This document shows positions 17,905 to 27,841 of a DNA stretch of 64,000 bases, one piece after another (the first letter of the stretch is position 1; every line of letters starts with the position of its first letter). The position numbers and the translations under genes are program-made. A model generated the notes under the pieces. That model did no database searches. It saw nothing but the letters and a program-made list of their open reading frames with translations, and was not told the origin of the DNA. The DNA is from Thalassotalea hakodatensis. Its GTDB lineage: Bacteria > Pseudomonadota > Gammaproteobacteria > Enterobacterales > Alteromonadaceae. The stretch lies in NCBI RefSeq assembly GCF_030295995.1, contig NZ_AP027365.1:2698066-2762065 (forward strand), read 5' to 3'.

Positions 17905-19542
17905 TTATGCAATGAACCGCTTACTGTCGTTTGCCATCAGACTTTTAGCATGAAGATCCTGCTCACTGGGCAAATATTCATCCAAAGAACCTTGAAAGTT
18001 AATAATTTTTTTGTCTTTAATATCAATGATCCGTGTTGCTAAACTTGAAACAAACGCGCGATCATGGCTAACAAATATCAGTGTGCCTTCAAACGCTTTT
18101 AACGCATTATTTAACGCGTCAATGGCTTCTATATCCATATGATTTGTTGGCTCGTCCATGATCAATACATTAATATCTTGCATCATCAACATGCCAAAAA
18201 GTAAGCGATTTTTTTCGCCACCTGAACAGTTGCGCGCTTTTTTATTGGCGTCGTCTTCAGTAAAAAGTAAACGTCCTAACATACCACGAACCATTAAATC
18301 GTTATGACAAGGTCTACGCCACTGCGACATCCAATCCATCAAGGTTAGATCATTATCAAAAAAGTGACCGCTATCTTGAGGGCAATACCCTACTGACGCA
18401 TTTTCAGACCATTTCACAACACCAGCTTTAGGGCTAATTTCATTCATTAAACAGCGCAGAAAAGTTGTTTTACCAACACCATTTTCTCCAATAACAGCAA
18501 GTTTTGCGCCCGCTTCTAATAATAAATCACCTTGTTCAAACAACAGTTCATTATCAAAGCTATGAGAAAGCTTTTCTAGCTCTAATGCTTGTCGGTGCAT
18601 CTTTTTTCCCGATGCAAAAGCGATATTGGGTGTGATCCGGCTTGAAGATTTAACCTCATCGAGTTTGATTTTATCCATTTTCTTAGCACGAGAACTGGCT
18701 TGTTTGGCTTTAGATGCGTTAGCACCAAATCGATTTACAAAATCTTGTAGCTCTTCAATTTCAGCGGCTTTCTTAGCATTTCCTGCTAATAATTGTTCTC
18801 TTAATAAGCTAGATTGCGCGAGAAAGTACTCATAGTTGCCTGGGTAAATACGCAACTCGCCATAATCTATATCTGCCATATGAGTACAAACCGCATTTAA
18901 AAAATGTCGATCATGCGAAATAATAATCATGGTACATTTGCGTTTGTTTAGCTCACCTTCTAACCAGCTAATGGTATGAATATCTAGGTTGTTGGTAGGT
19001 TCGTCTAACAATAAAATATCAGGGTTAGCAAACAATGCTTGCGCAAGCAATACCCGAAGCTTCCAGCCGGGGGCAACTTGCTCCATTAAACCATAATGCA
19101 ATGATTCTTCTATGCCTGCCTCTAATAAAATTTCACCGGCTCTGCTTTCGGCACTGTATCCGTCCATTTCAGCAAACTGACTTTCTAAATCACCTACTCG
19201 CATACCATCAGCTTCGCTCATTTCGGCTTGTGCATAAATGGCATCTCTTTCTTGTTTTATTTTCCATAAAGCGACATCACCCATGATCACTGTGTCAATG
19301 ACACTGTATTGCTCAAAAGCGAATTGATTTTGGCTTAAAGTACCTACTTTGTTGCCCGAAGACACTGAAACATTACCCGATGTAGGCGTTAACTCACCGC
19401 TAAGAATTTTCATAAAGGTTGATTTTCCACAACCATTAGCACCGATCAAACCGTAGCGGTTGCCGTTGCCAAATTTAGCAGAGATATTTTCAAATAACGG
19501 CTCAGCGCCAAATTGCATGGTAATATTTGATGTAGTGATCAA
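17905..19542 (-). CDS. ybiT: ABC-F family ATPase, YbiT-like
   Basis: A 545-residue soluble protein with two ABC domains (Walker [10 protein letters not shown] and GENGVGKTT, Walker B/signature [11 protein letters not shown] and [20 protein letters not shown]) joined by a charged linker. There is no membrane part. ABC-F proteins bind the ribosomal E site and adjust translation. The start is placed at TTG 19540-19542 because AGGAAG lies six bases upstream and family members begin at the following TSNITMQFG; a longer frame to 19623 adds a non-conserved stretch. Its operon with the helicase downstream is plausible (39 bp). Confidence 0.9.
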   Translation of the reverse strand: MITTSNITMQFGAEPLFENISAKFGNGNRYGLIGANGCGKSTFMKILSGELTPTSGNVSVSSGNKVGTLSQNQFAFEQYSVIDTVIMGDVALWKIKQERDAIYAQAEMSEADGMRVGDLESQFAEMDGYSAESRAGEILLEAGIEESLHYGLMEQVAPGWKLRVLLAQALFANPDILLLDEPTNNLDIHTISWLEGELNKRKCTMIIISHDRHFLNAVCTHMADIDYGELRIYPGNYEYFLAQSSLLREQLLAGNAKKAAEIEELQDFVNRFGANASKAKQASSRAKKMDKIKLDEVKSSSRITPNIAFASGKKMHRQALELEKLSHSFDNELLFEQGDLLLEAGAKLAVIGENGVGKTTFLRCLMNEISPKAGVVKWSENASVGYCPQDSGHFFDNDLTLMDWMSQWRRPCHNDLMVRGMLGRLLFTEDDANKKARNCSGGEKNRLLFGMLMMQDINVLIMDEPTNHMDIEAIDALNNALKAFEGTLIFVSHDRAFVSSLATRIIDIKDKKIINFQGSLDEYLPSEQDLHAKSLMANDSKRFIA

Positions 19543-19805
19543 AGAGAACTTCCTAGAATAAACAAATAGAATTGAACGGCAAGCTATAGGTAAAAACGAT
19601 AAACAAAAAACATGCTGACTCAAAATAATAAGGTCGCGCAGTATACAGCATTAAACGCAAACCCCCTATAAAATCGCGCATATTTATGACTATTATTGCA
19701 ACAAGTTCACTTCTGCCACTTTTCTTCGTTTGCAAATAGCTATGCAGCGCAATCGAAAGCCTTGATCATACTATTTGAAGAACTACTCATTTAAAAAGCG
19801 TAATA

Positions 19806-20750
19806 TCATTCACCTGCAGTTTTTAGCAAAGCCAATGTTTTATCTAATTGCTGGTCGTCATTTAACCTATTACTGCGAAATAATACCTCATTATCTTTTA
19901 TTAGAATCAGTTCAGGTAATTCGTTGACACCATATTGGTGAAATATCGAATTGCTTTTATCAATATCTACAAGATAATTAATCGCGTATTTTTTCTTATA
20001 TGCGGCTAAATCTGAATCACCTGTCCACAATCGAGAAACCAAGCCTTGCCAACTAACATTTGGAAACTTTTTCGCTAAAGCACTCACAATCTTTTGTGCA
20101 TTGATACACCTTTGCGATACTGCTGGCCTCGAATCTTTTAAGTACCAATCACACCATGTAGCGCTAAAGAACAACGCATGAATACGTCCGTCATTTAACG
20201 ACAGTGTTAATCGTGTTTCGTGATCAATCAGCTTATTTGAATCAAGTAACTCTACAGTGCGTTGTTGGCTTAATAACGATATCTTATTATCGAGTGACTC
20301 TGTTGCTTCATGCCCTAAGTGCACAAGGTTCATTTGCTTATCAAACAATAGGTGGTATGGCGTACCGATAAAGTTAAAAGCTTTAGCGAGATCACCACTT
20401 TTATCGATGGTTGTTGGCATAGTTAAGCCAAATTTTTCAATGACCTTATTTATTGAATTTATGTCGTCATTAATGCCAATATTAATACTAATAACATCAA
20501 CTGCTTCGCCATATTCTTCTTGTACGTGTTGAAAGTGAGGCATTTCTTTTAAGCATGGCTGACACCAAGTAGCCCAAAACTTTAAGTACACTGGCTTTTT
20601 ATCAAGTGAATTAGCTAAACTTGTTTGCTCACCTGACAGCAACAGTATTGGTTCATTGAGTAATTTATTTGGCAAATTACCCGTCAATGCTGACCAAGAA
20701 AACAAAAGCGTTAGTGTAAAAAAACACGACTTATACAGAGCATTAATCAT
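19806..20750 (-). CDS. Periplasmic double-thioredoxin-fold protein, TlpA/redoxin-like
   Basis: A 314-residue protein with an N-terminal signal (~1-23) and two thioredoxin-like halves. The first half (~30-165) has the TlpA motif FWATWCQPC and a cis-Pro-type turn GTPYHLL, so it can act as a thiol oxidoreductase. The second half (~180-310) has FSATWCDWY, which lacks the second active-site cysteine, and a later single Cys (SQRC). The second domain may be a binding or structural copy. The gene is 32 bp from a small membrane protein gene on the same strand. Confidence 0.8.
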   Translation of the reverse strand: MINALYKSCFFTLTLLFSWSALTGNLPNKLLNEPILLLSGEQTSLANSLDKKPVYLKFWATWCQPCLKEMPHFQHVQEEYGEAVDVISINIGINDDINSINKVIEKFGLTMPTTIDKSGDLAKAFNFIGTPYHLLFDKQMNLVHLGHEATESLDNKISLLSQQRTVELLDSNKLIDHETRLTLSLNDGRIHALFFSATWCDWYLKDSRPAVSQRCINAQKIVSALAKKFPNVSWQGLVSRLWTGDSDLAAYKKKYAINYLVDIDKSNSIFHQYGVNELPELILIKDNEVLFRSNRLNDDQQLDKTLALLKTAGE

Positions 20751-20782
20751 AAGAACCTACTGTTAACTAATTAAAAATTTGT

Positions 20783-21157
20783 TTAAACAACAAGGCTTGC
20801 AATACCTAAAATTGAAACCAAAGCAAACAATGTCGTTGATGGAAATCGCAAAGGGGAAATATTTGCCTTCATGGCAACCAAAACACTTAATAACGAAAAT
20901 GACACATTCAAAACGCTTAGAAAGACGACTAGTTCAGGTTTATCAGGATTAAGTGCAACAAAGCCATATACCCATCCCATAAAAAAGGTATATAGCGTTG
21001 TAATATGCCAACAATAATAATTTAACCATTTAGAGGCAATTGGCAACGAAGTATCTTCTAATAGAGGAGTTGCAACCTTAATACCACCAATAAAGGTATG
21101 AATAACAAACGTAAGACCACTGACTAACACTGCAGCCCATAATAAAATGACTTGCAT
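20783..21157 (-). CDS. Small four-helix membrane protein, unknown function
   Basis: A 124-residue protein with about four hydrophobic spans and no known domain recognised. The ATG at 21155-21157 has GAGG six bases upstream and is preferred to a TTG two codons earlier. It contains YYCWHITTLYTFFMGW, similar to SWHLVTLFGWSLG in the next gene to the right, so the two look like distant paralogs. They lie between the thioredoxin-like gene and a LysR regulator that may control them. Confidence 0.65.
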   Translation of the reverse strand: MQVILLWAAVLVSGLTFVIHTFIGGIKVATPLLEDTSLPIASKWLNYYCWHITTLYTFFMGWVYGFVALNPDKPELVVFLSVLNVSFSLLSVLVAMKANISPLRFPSTTLFALVSILGIASLVV

Positions 21158-21322
21158 TACCAACCTCTTTAAGCTTTTTAAATTGAATTAAATTCATAGT
21201 CTATATATTTTTACAGCCGCTTATTGGTTTTTACACAAGGTAATGACAATAAAAGCTGCCCTTTGGGTTCATCGAAAATCAACAGCTCCTATGTTAATCA
21301 TGGAAAAATAGTCAATAAATAC

Positions 21323-21697
21323 TTAAGACAACATGGTTAACACACTAATAAGTGTTAGCACCACCCAACCTGGATGTTTACCTTTCGTTGCAAATAACAC
21401 CAATAATGCGCTGCAAAACATTATTACGGCAATGACATTAGTAGTAATGGCGATTACATCTACATGAGAGGAACTTGCAAAAGCAATAGTCCATAAAATT
21501 GCGCCTAATGACCAACCAAATAACGTGACTAAATGCCAACTTGCCCATATTATTCTAATTTGTCTAGCCGCTAATACTGTCCCTCCTTGTGTTGGTACTA
21601 TCGTATTATGTCTAAGTTTTTTAAAGATAAGCCATTCACCTAAAATTGAATGTATTACACCAAGTAAGATAGCAAAAATTCCCGCAGCAATAAGCAT
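21323..21697 (-). CDS. Small membrane protein, paralog of its neighbour
   Basis: A 124-residue protein with four hydrophobic spans and unknown function. The ATG at 21695-21697 has GAGGGA seven bases upstream; the longer frame to 21724 lacks one. It shares a Trp-His motif with the neighbouring small membrane protein (WASWHLVTLFGW). It is divergent from a LysR-type regulator with ~130 bp between the starts, the usual layout for a LysR target. Confidence 0.65.
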   Translation of the reverse strand: MLIAAGIFAILLGVIHSILGEWLIFKKLRHNTIVPTQGGTVLAARQIRIIWASWHLVTLFGWSLGAILWTIAFASSSHVDVIAITTNVIAVIMFCSALLVLFATKGKHPGWVVLTLISVLTMLS

Positions 21698-21828
21698 TGC
21701 ACATTCCCTCGTATTTAAGATCAAAAACTACGTAACAAACTTGCAAACAGTATAACGGATAAATTGTTTGCCAGAAGTGCCACTTATTCATTATATTAAT
21801 GAATATAATTCATATAAGGATAGTCAGT

Positions 21829-22758
21829 ATGGATAAGTTCAGAGCAATGACGCTTTTTGCAACCACCACTAAAACAGAAAACTTTACTGAAACTGCAAAA
21901 TTACATGCAACTGATCCATCCACAGTCAGTAAGGCAATAAAGCGCCTTGAAGAACAACTCGGACTACAATTGTTTAATCGCTCAACGAGGCAATTAAAAC
22001 TAACCTCTGCGGGTAGCCGTTACGCTCAAGTGGTTGAAGAGTTACTTGTAAAACTTAAAAATCATGAAGAAGCATTACGGCAAGACTCTCGCGATATTAA
22101 AGGCACATTAAAAATAAATCTGCCAGTATCTTACGGCCGTCAATACCTATTGCCCATGCTATGTAAGTTTAGAGAAGCGTATCCTCAATTACAGTTAGAT
22201 ATAAATTTTAGTGACGAATATGTTGATATGATCAAAGAGTCTATCGATATCTCCATTAGAAGTGGCACCATAGCTGATAATCGACTTATTGCTCAGAAAC
22301 TCACCCCGATAAAATTTGTACTTTGCATAGGCAGTAACGCAGATATTACGAACAATATTGAAATAACGCAGGAATGTTTATCTTCTTATCCTTGGGTACT
22401 GTTTCGATTCAAACAAACAGGTAAAACCATGCCAATTGATTTTAAATATAAAGGTAAGCGCATCTCATTAGAGCCTACAAGAAAAACAATTGTAGATGAT
22501 GGCGAAGCAATGGCCGAATTCTGCGCTGCAAACGCAGGTATTGCATTAATGCCCCACTTCATTGCAAAAGAATGGGTAAAAGCAAAAAAGGTAAAAATTA
22601 TTGCAACATTAGATGAGTCAGAACATGTAGCATCTGGGGTATATATCATCTACGCTAAGCGTGAACATTTACCGAAAAGAAGAAGAGTGTTTATCGATTT
22701 TGTGAAAGCTTACTTAGTAAAACTAGGGGAGTCCCCGCGTAAAACTTGGCTAGATTAA
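21829..22758 (+). CDS. LysR-type transcriptional regulator
   Basis: A 309-residue regulator. The N-terminal winged helix-turn-helix (residues ~1-60) reads FTETAKLHATDPSTVSKAIKRLEEQLG, followed by the effector domain (GTLKINLPVSYGR to the C-terminus). The ATG at 21829 is chosen because AAGGA lies eight bases upstream; a longer frame from 21799 adds ten residues before the domain. It is divergent from the small membrane protein genes, its likeliest targets. The effector is unknown. Confidence 0.92.
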   Translation: MDKFRAMTLFATTTKTENFTETAKLHATDPSTVSKAIKRLEEQLGLQLFNRSTRQLKLTSAGSRYAQVVEELLVKLKNHEEALRQDSRDIKGTLKINLPVSYGRQYLLPMLCKFREAYPQLQLDINFSDEYVDMIKESIDISIRSGTIADNRLIAQKLTPIKFVLCIGSNADITNNIEITQECLSSYPWVLFRFKQTGKTMPIDFKYKGKRISLEPTRKTIVDDGEAMAEFCAANAGIALMPHFIAKEWVKAKKVKIIATLDESEHVASGVYIIYAKREHLPKRRRVFIDFVKAYLVKLGESPRKTWLD

Positions 22759-22872
22759 CCTTCAAAATAACTTATAAATGGGGTCAGGTACATTTATTAT
22801 TTTCTTGAAATTTTCCACTAGCAAGTACGTTAAAAATGTAAAAAATACAGTAATTTATTCAGGATAACTAAG

Positions 22873-22905
22873 TCTGGACGAGTTGCCGCACATCGTCCAG
22901 ATTTT
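22873..22905 (+). terminator. Terminator-like hairpin after the LysR gene
   Basis: TCTGGACGA (22873-22881) and TCGTCCAGA (22893-22901) form a perfect 9-bp stem with an 11-base loop followed by TTTTA. It lies between convergent genes. Confidence 0.55.
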
Positions 22906-22974
22906 AGTGATTTACCAGCCAATCAAAGAACCGCTGTTAATGTTGCTTAATTAAGTTAAAACCTATGATAAAAG

Positions 22975-24663
22975 TTATTTAGTACTTTCTTCGATGAAGC
23001 GCTGATAATTCGCTACATGTGGTTTCTCAATTAGCACTTTACTCATTGGGTCAATGATCACTAAATCATTTGGTAAAACCTTTATTGTTTGAGGTTTAGT
23101 CATATCGAGTGTTAACACTTTACCATTCACGGATACATCTAAAGGCAAAGGGAAAGGTAAATTATTTGGCGTTTTCCACTGTAAAGTTAAACGAGTATCA
23201 GTTTTGCTCTGAATAATTTCAGGTAACGCAGATTGATAAAAATACACATCAAAAAACCATCTGAAATCTTGACCCGTTAACCGGTTAACAATTCGAAGAA
23301 AGTCTTCCGTATCAGCAAGCACCGGTTTGAAGTCACCAGGTGTTGGCTTTGCTGTGCCATACACTAATTCAGTCGTTGCTTTGAAGAAATGTTCATCACC
23401 AATAATGTTACGTAAAGTATGTAATACCCAAGGTGCTTTCGCGTAAATATCTGCTCCTGGACCACCTTTTTCTTCTTGGTACACACCTTCTACAGTTAAT
23501 AATTCTTTACTCACTATCGGCGCTTTATTCCGTACTTTTAATCGCATATCAAACATGTGTGACATATAAGCAGTTTGCCCATGTAAATAATATTCGTATA
23601 ACGGATGCATATAAGCACCGAAGCCTTCATGCAACCACATGGCATTGGCATTTTTATTGGTTAATTGATTTGCAAACCATTCATGTGCAAATTCATGAAA
23701 CATCAACCAATCAAAGCCATACTTGTCAGTAATGTAATTATTGCCATAAGCATTAATGGTTTGATGTTCCATACCTAAATGGGGCGTATCAACAACACCT
23801 ATTTTGTCTTGGCCAAATGGATAAGGCCCAATTTTACGTTCAAAGAATGTGGTTATGTCTAGCAGTTCTTGTACTAGTTTTTTAGCACCTTCTTTATTTT
23901 CTGGAAGGTGATAAAACTCAACTGGAATTTCATTTCCATACTGGCTATGAAACGTTGTTTTAATCACTTCATAAGGCCCCACGTTTATAGCAACACCATA
24001 CGTATTTAACTGTGATAATGCCTGCCAGTGATAGGTATCTGTTGTTTCACCTTTAGTTACCGACTGCAGCGTACCATTTGCCGCTGCTACCAACCCTTTA
24101 GGAACAGTAATATGCATAGTTGTCGTTTTTGGTTCGCCAATAGGGTTGTCAATACATGGCCAAAATAAGTCACAGCCGTCACCTTGAACAGCCGTAGCAA
24201 TCCAGTCTTTACCGCTAGATGTTTTCGCCCAAACAAAACCACCATCCCAAGGCGCTTTTACGGCTTCTCGAGGTGCGCCAGAATAGTGTATTTCAACGGT
24301 AAATTTACCCTTTATTTTGTTAGGTAAATTGATCAATAGTAGCCCTTCTGGGTTACTGTACTGGTTCTCATCAATGACCTTGCTGTTGATCAGTACTTTA
24401 TCAATAGAAAAAAAGTTATCTAAATTGATACCAACGTTGTTTCTCGAGTGGTCACTAACAAGAGTTAGTATGCCCGTGCCATTAATTGCTTTCTCTTTAG
24501 GTAATATGGTGAAATGAAGCTCTGCATGTTGCAACAAAAGCCCTTGCTGTGACGTTGGTAACGGGCCGTCGCTCCCCATAGTGTATTCACTACGTTCGGA
24601 GCCAATCACACCACCCGATAAAACAAGCAAACTAACTATTAAACTCGCGATCAAACATCTCAT
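22975..24663 (-). CDS. M1-family zinc aminopeptidase, exported
   Basis: A 562-residue metallopeptidase with a signal peptide (residues 1-21). The M1 zinc site is complete: HEFAHEWFANQ near residue 325 and the downstream MWLHEGF supplying the third ligand. The exopeptidase recognition loop reads GMEHQT rather than the classic GAMEN, as in several M1 subfamilies. A beta N-domain precedes the catalytic part, and a short C-terminal beta domain replaces the usual large helical domain, so this is a short-type member. It likely trims peptides in the periplasm. ATG with GAGGA upstream; it seems monocistronic. Confidence 0.9.
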   Translation of the reverse strand: MRCLIASLIVSLLVLSGGVIGSERSEYTMGSDGPLPTSQQGLLLQHAELHFTILPKEKAINGTGILTLVSDHSRNNVGINLDNFFSIDKVLINSKVIDENQYSNPEGLLLINLPNKIKGKFTVEIHYSGAPREAVKAPWDGGFVWAKTSSGKDWIATAVQGDGCDLFWPCIDNPIGEPKTTTMHITVPKGLVAAANGTLQSVTKGETTDTYHWQALSQLNTYGVAINVGPYEVIKTTFHSQYGNEIPVEFYHLPENKEGAKKLVQELLDITTFFERKIGPYPFGQDKIGVVDTPHLGMEHQTINAYGNNYITDKYGFDWLMFHEFAHEWFANQLTNKNANAMWLHEGFGAYMHPLYEYYLHGQTAYMSHMFDMRLKVRNKAPIVSKELLTVEGVYQEEKGGPGADIYAKAPWVLHTLRNIIGDEHFFKATTELVYGTAKPTPGDFKPVLADTEDFLRIVNRLTGQDFRWFFDVYFYQSALPEIIQSKTDTRLTLQWKTPNNLPFPLPLDVSVNGKVLTLDMTKPQTIKVLPNDLVIIDPMSKVLIEKPHVANYQRFIEESTK

Positions 24664-24871
24664 GATGTTATCCTCAAAATGAAAAAACTTTCATTAACTT
24701 AGCTTGTCATCTGTTGTGGTAAAAGAAAATTGCGATTAACAACGAAAAGAACAGTATGAATTACATTCAAAGTACTTATGAACTGAAAAGTTAAGCAGGA
24801 AAAAATTATCGAAAACTATACGTCAATCGATATTTGACAAAAAATCATGATCAAATACACACAAATAAACG

Positions 24872-25345
24872 CTACATCAATAGCGTGTTGTCTATACGAG
24901 TAAAGTCGCCAGCAGCATTAATTAGTGAGGCTGCTGTTAGTTGCGCCACGCCAAAAACATGTGTTTGACATTGGTACTTATCAGCGACTTTTTGTAATAA
25001 CAAGTCAAAATCACCATCGCCAGAAAGTAAAACTATTTTATCAATGTCAGGAGCAGCATCAAGTACATCAATCGCGATTCCGACATCCCAATCACCTTTT
25101 GCAGAGCCATCGCTACGTTGAATAAACGGTTTTAGCTTTACATCAAAACCAATATGTTTGAGTGCCGTTTGAAATTTATGTTGCTGGTCATCATCTCGTG
25201 CTATCGCATAGGCATTTGCCATGACAATTTCACCTTGTTGAGAGACTCGCTGCCAAAACTGGCGATAATTAAATTGCCTGCCGAATGCTTGGCGCGTGGT
25301 GTAATAAATATTCTGTACATCAACAAAAATAGCAATTTTGCTCAC
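24872..25345 (-). CDS. NYN/LabA-like PIN-domain protein
   Basis: A 157-residue protein of the NYN (PIN-like nuclease) group. Conserved acidic residues of the metal site are present: FVDVQN near the start, GDWDVGIAID in the middle and LLSGDGDFD toward the end. Most relatives are predicted RNases. The start is GTG at 25343-25345. It is divergent from dbpA with an 89-bp shared upstream region. No toxin-antitoxin partner is seen. Confidence 0.85.
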   Translation of the reverse strand: MSKIAIFVDVQNIYYTTRQAFGRQFNYRQFWQRVSQQGEIVMANAYAIARDDDQQHKFQTALKHIGFDVKLKPFIQRSDGSAKGDWDVGIAIDVLDAAPDIDKIVLLSGDGDFDLLLQKVADKYQCQTHVFGVAQLTAASLINAAGDFTRIDNTLLM

Positions 25346-25434
25346 AAAATGTTCTCTTTAGTGTAAAATCAATCGCACTATATCACCTCCCCTCTGGTAT
25401 AATCCAAATAATTCATGTTAATAAGGTTTATCGT

Positions 25435-26820
25435 TTGTCTGCTCACTCTTTTTCTACTACCGCATTAAGTCCCGAACTTATCGATAATTTAACGCGTTTA
25501 GGTTATCTTGAAATGACTCCTATCCAAGCTCAGGCATTACCAAAAATACTGGCAGGACAAGATGTTATAGGCCAAGGTAAAACAGGGTCAGGCAAAACGG
25601 CCACTTTTACGCTAGGACTTTTGCACAACTTAAAAGTAAAACGTTTTCGAGTACAAGCACTAGTGCTATGCCCAACGCGAGAACTTGCAGACCAAGTCGC
25701 TAAAGAAATTAGAAAATTAGCGGCAGCTATTCACAATGTGAAAGTACTAACACTTTGTGGTGGAACACCGATGGGCCCGCAAATTGGTTCGTTAGAGCAT
25801 GGAGCACACATTATTGTTGGCACACCCGGACGCATTGAAGATCACTTACGCAAGAATCGTTTAGATTTATCAGAACTTAACACGCTGGTATTAGATGAAG
25901 CAGATCGCATGTTAGAAATGGGTTTTCAGCCAGCGCTAGAGTTAATTTTTTCACACTGTCCAGCGCAAAGACAATCTTTACTATTTAGTGCTACTTTTCC
26001 TGAAAAAATAAAATCAATGGCTAACCAGATCATGCAGTCACCAGAATTGATCAAGGTAGAAAGTAGCCATGACCACGCAAGCATTGAACAGCATTTTTTT
26101 GAAGTACAACATAATGATGAACGTTCCACTGCTGTCGCATTATTGTTACAACACTTTCAACCCGCTTCTTCAGTCATTTTTTGTAATACTAAATTAGAAA
26201 CACAAGCATTAGCTGACTCTTTACTACATCGCGGCTTTAGTTGTGCAGCCTTACATGGTGATTTAGAGCAACGTGATCGTGATCAAACCTTAATACGCTT
26301 CGCTAACAAAAGTATTAATATTCTTGTTGCGACTGATGTCGCTGCTCGTGGCCTTGATATTGACAATATAAGCACGGTGATTAACTACCATATTGCTCAT
26401 GATCCAGAGATTCATGTACATCGTATCGGCCGTACTGGACGCGCAGGAAATACAGGTATCGCTTGTTCACTAATGAGCAATAAAGAAGCACACAAGGTCA
26501 TTCGTTTAGAAGAGTACCTTGATATAGAAGTTCATGCTGACCCTTTACCTAATATCGAGGTATTAAATAATCCTATTTCAATGGCCCCCATGACAACGAT
26601 TCAAATTGATGGCGGTAAGAAACAAAAACTTCGACCAGGCGATATTCTCGGTGCTTTAACAGCAAACAATATGATTGATGGTAGTGCCATTGGCAAAATA
26701 CAAATGACACCACTAAAAGCCTATGTTGCCGTTAAACGCACCGTTGCAAAAAAAGCGTTAAAAGTCGTATCTGAAGGTAAAATGAAAGGAAGGAATTTTC
26801 GCGCACGGATGATTAAGTAA
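25435..26820 (+). CDS. dbpA: ATP-dependent RNA helicase DbpA
   Basis: A 461-residue DEAD-box helicase that remodels 23S rRNA during 50S assembly. Core motifs are present (GQGKTGSGKTA, PTRELADQVAKEI, VLDEADRMLEMGF, FSATFP, ARGLDID, HRIGRTGRAG). The last ~75 residues (KQKLRPGDILGAL, GSAIGKIQMT, KMKGRNFRARMI) form the DbpA RNA-recognition domain that binds hairpin 92 of 23S rRNA. The start is TTG at 25435 with AAGG upstream; protein similarity begins right after it. It is the second DEAD-box gene in this window. Confidence 0.95.
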   Translation: MSAHSFSTTALSPELIDNLTRLGYLEMTPIQAQALPKILAGQDVIGQGKTGSGKTATFTLGLLHNLKVKRFRVQALVLCPTRELADQVAKEIRKLAAAIHNVKVLTLCGGTPMGPQIGSLEHGAHIIVGTPGRIEDHLRKNRLDLSELNTLVLDEADRMLEMGFQPALELIFSHCPAQRQSLLFSATFPEKIKSMANQIMQSPELIKVESSHDHASIEQHFFEVQHNDERSTAVALLLQHFQPASSVIFCNTKLETQALADSLLHRGFSCAALHGDLEQRDRDQTLIRFANKSINILVATDVAARGLDIDNISTVINYHIAHDPEIHVHRIGRTGRAGNTGIACSLMSNKEAHKVIRLEEYLDIEVHADPLPNIEVLNNPISMAPMTTIQIDGGKKQKLRPGDILGALTANNMIDGSAIGKIQMTPLKAYVAVKRTVAKKALKVVSEGKMKGRNFRARMIK

Positions 26821-26998
26821 TAATTTAGTGCTGCCTTAAAACGCTAACGCATAACAAAGTGTCTAAAAATTTTACAATAAGTATCAACATTAAAAACAAA
26901 AAACAAATAAATCATTGAATATGTTTAGAAAAAAAATAGCGGTCTGTTTTTTGCTGAGTAAAGTACATAAAGTACATTCACATTATAAAGAGAACAAT

Positions 26999-27631
26999 AT
27001 GGCGTTAACAATTATTAAATCATCGTTAGTTTCCTTATTAGTATTAGCCACTAGTTACGCACATGGTACGCTCATAGATTTTGATACTGATGCAAATGGC
27101 AACGTCATTGCGGCCAACACTGCAATTACTAATCAATATCAAAACTGGGGAGTAACGTTTGCAGGGTTTGAAAACAACGCTTCAATAAATATCAATGCAG
27201 CACCGGATCCTGATGGCGTAACAGCACCAAGTGGCAGTAATGTGCTAACGAACTGTGCTGATGCAAGCTTAGCTTGTCCCGGCAATAGAGCTGATATCAT
27301 AGAAATATTATTTAGCGGTAGTAGTTCTAATATTTCGCTTATGCTTGATACCCTAGGTTCAGGTTCAGTAACTTTTGAGCTTTACGACATCAATAACTTA
27401 CTTTTAGAAACTAAAAGCGTTTCATCTAATGCATCAGCATATGTACCTGTGAACTTTTCATCAAGCGGTGTCAGTAAAATTTTAGGCATGCAACCTAATG
27501 ATGGTTGGGCATGGGCGATGGACGATCTATCATTTGACATGAATTTAAGCGCTGAGATTCCCGAACCTTCAAGTATACTCGTATTTTCTCTCGGATTATT
27601 AGCTTTACTTACCTCTCGATTGAAGAGATAA
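26999..27631 (+). CDS. PEP-CTERM sorting-domain exported protein
   Basis: A 210-residue exported protein. A signal peptide covers residues ~1-23 (ending near SYAHG), a beta-rich body starts LIDFDTDANGN and holds one likely disulfide pair, and the C-terminus has the PEP-CTERM tag: IPEPSS, a hydrophobic span and a basic end RLKR. Such proteins are processed by exosortase and often sit in extracellular matrix. The ATG at 26999 with AGAGAA upstream is preferred to a longer frame from 26915 lacking a signal. No exosortase gene is in the window. A terminator follows. Confidence 0.88.
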   Translation: MALTIIKSSLVSLLVLATSYAHGTLIDFDTDANGNVIAANTAITNQYQNWGVTFAGFENNASININAAPDPDGVTAPSGSNVLTNCADASLACPGNRADIIEILFSGSSSNISLMLDTLGSGSVTFELYDINNLLLETKSVSSNASAYVPVNFSSSGVSKILGMQPNDGWAWAMDDLSFDMNLSAEIPEPSSILVFSLGLLALLTSRLKR

Positions 27632-27648
27632 CATCATAAACTCATTAA

Positions 27649-27679
27649 ACTAAGCGTGTACTTTCACGCTTAGTGTTTT
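27649..27679 (+). terminator. Rho-independent terminator
   Basis: ACTAAGCGTG (27649-27658) and CACGCTTAGT (27665-27674) form a perfect 10-bp stem with a six-base loop followed by GTTTT, just after the PEP-CTERM gene. Confidence 0.8.
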
Positions 27680-27841
27680 CCCGCAACTAATAACTAATGC
27701 CTATACTAACATTATATTTGCAACCATATTCCTCAGTTCACCTTTAAGAATTACATAAGATAACATTTCTCTGCTTGTCGTTTTTTATCGCTGCCTCTAA
27801 CATCGAACACACTGATTTTTAGGCAACTTTAAGAAATTATA

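Noticed and set aside
17905-19623. Longer N-terminus of the ABC-F protein starting at 19623
   Set aside because: The extra 27 residues are not ABC-F-like, and TTG 19542 has AGGAAG at the right distance.
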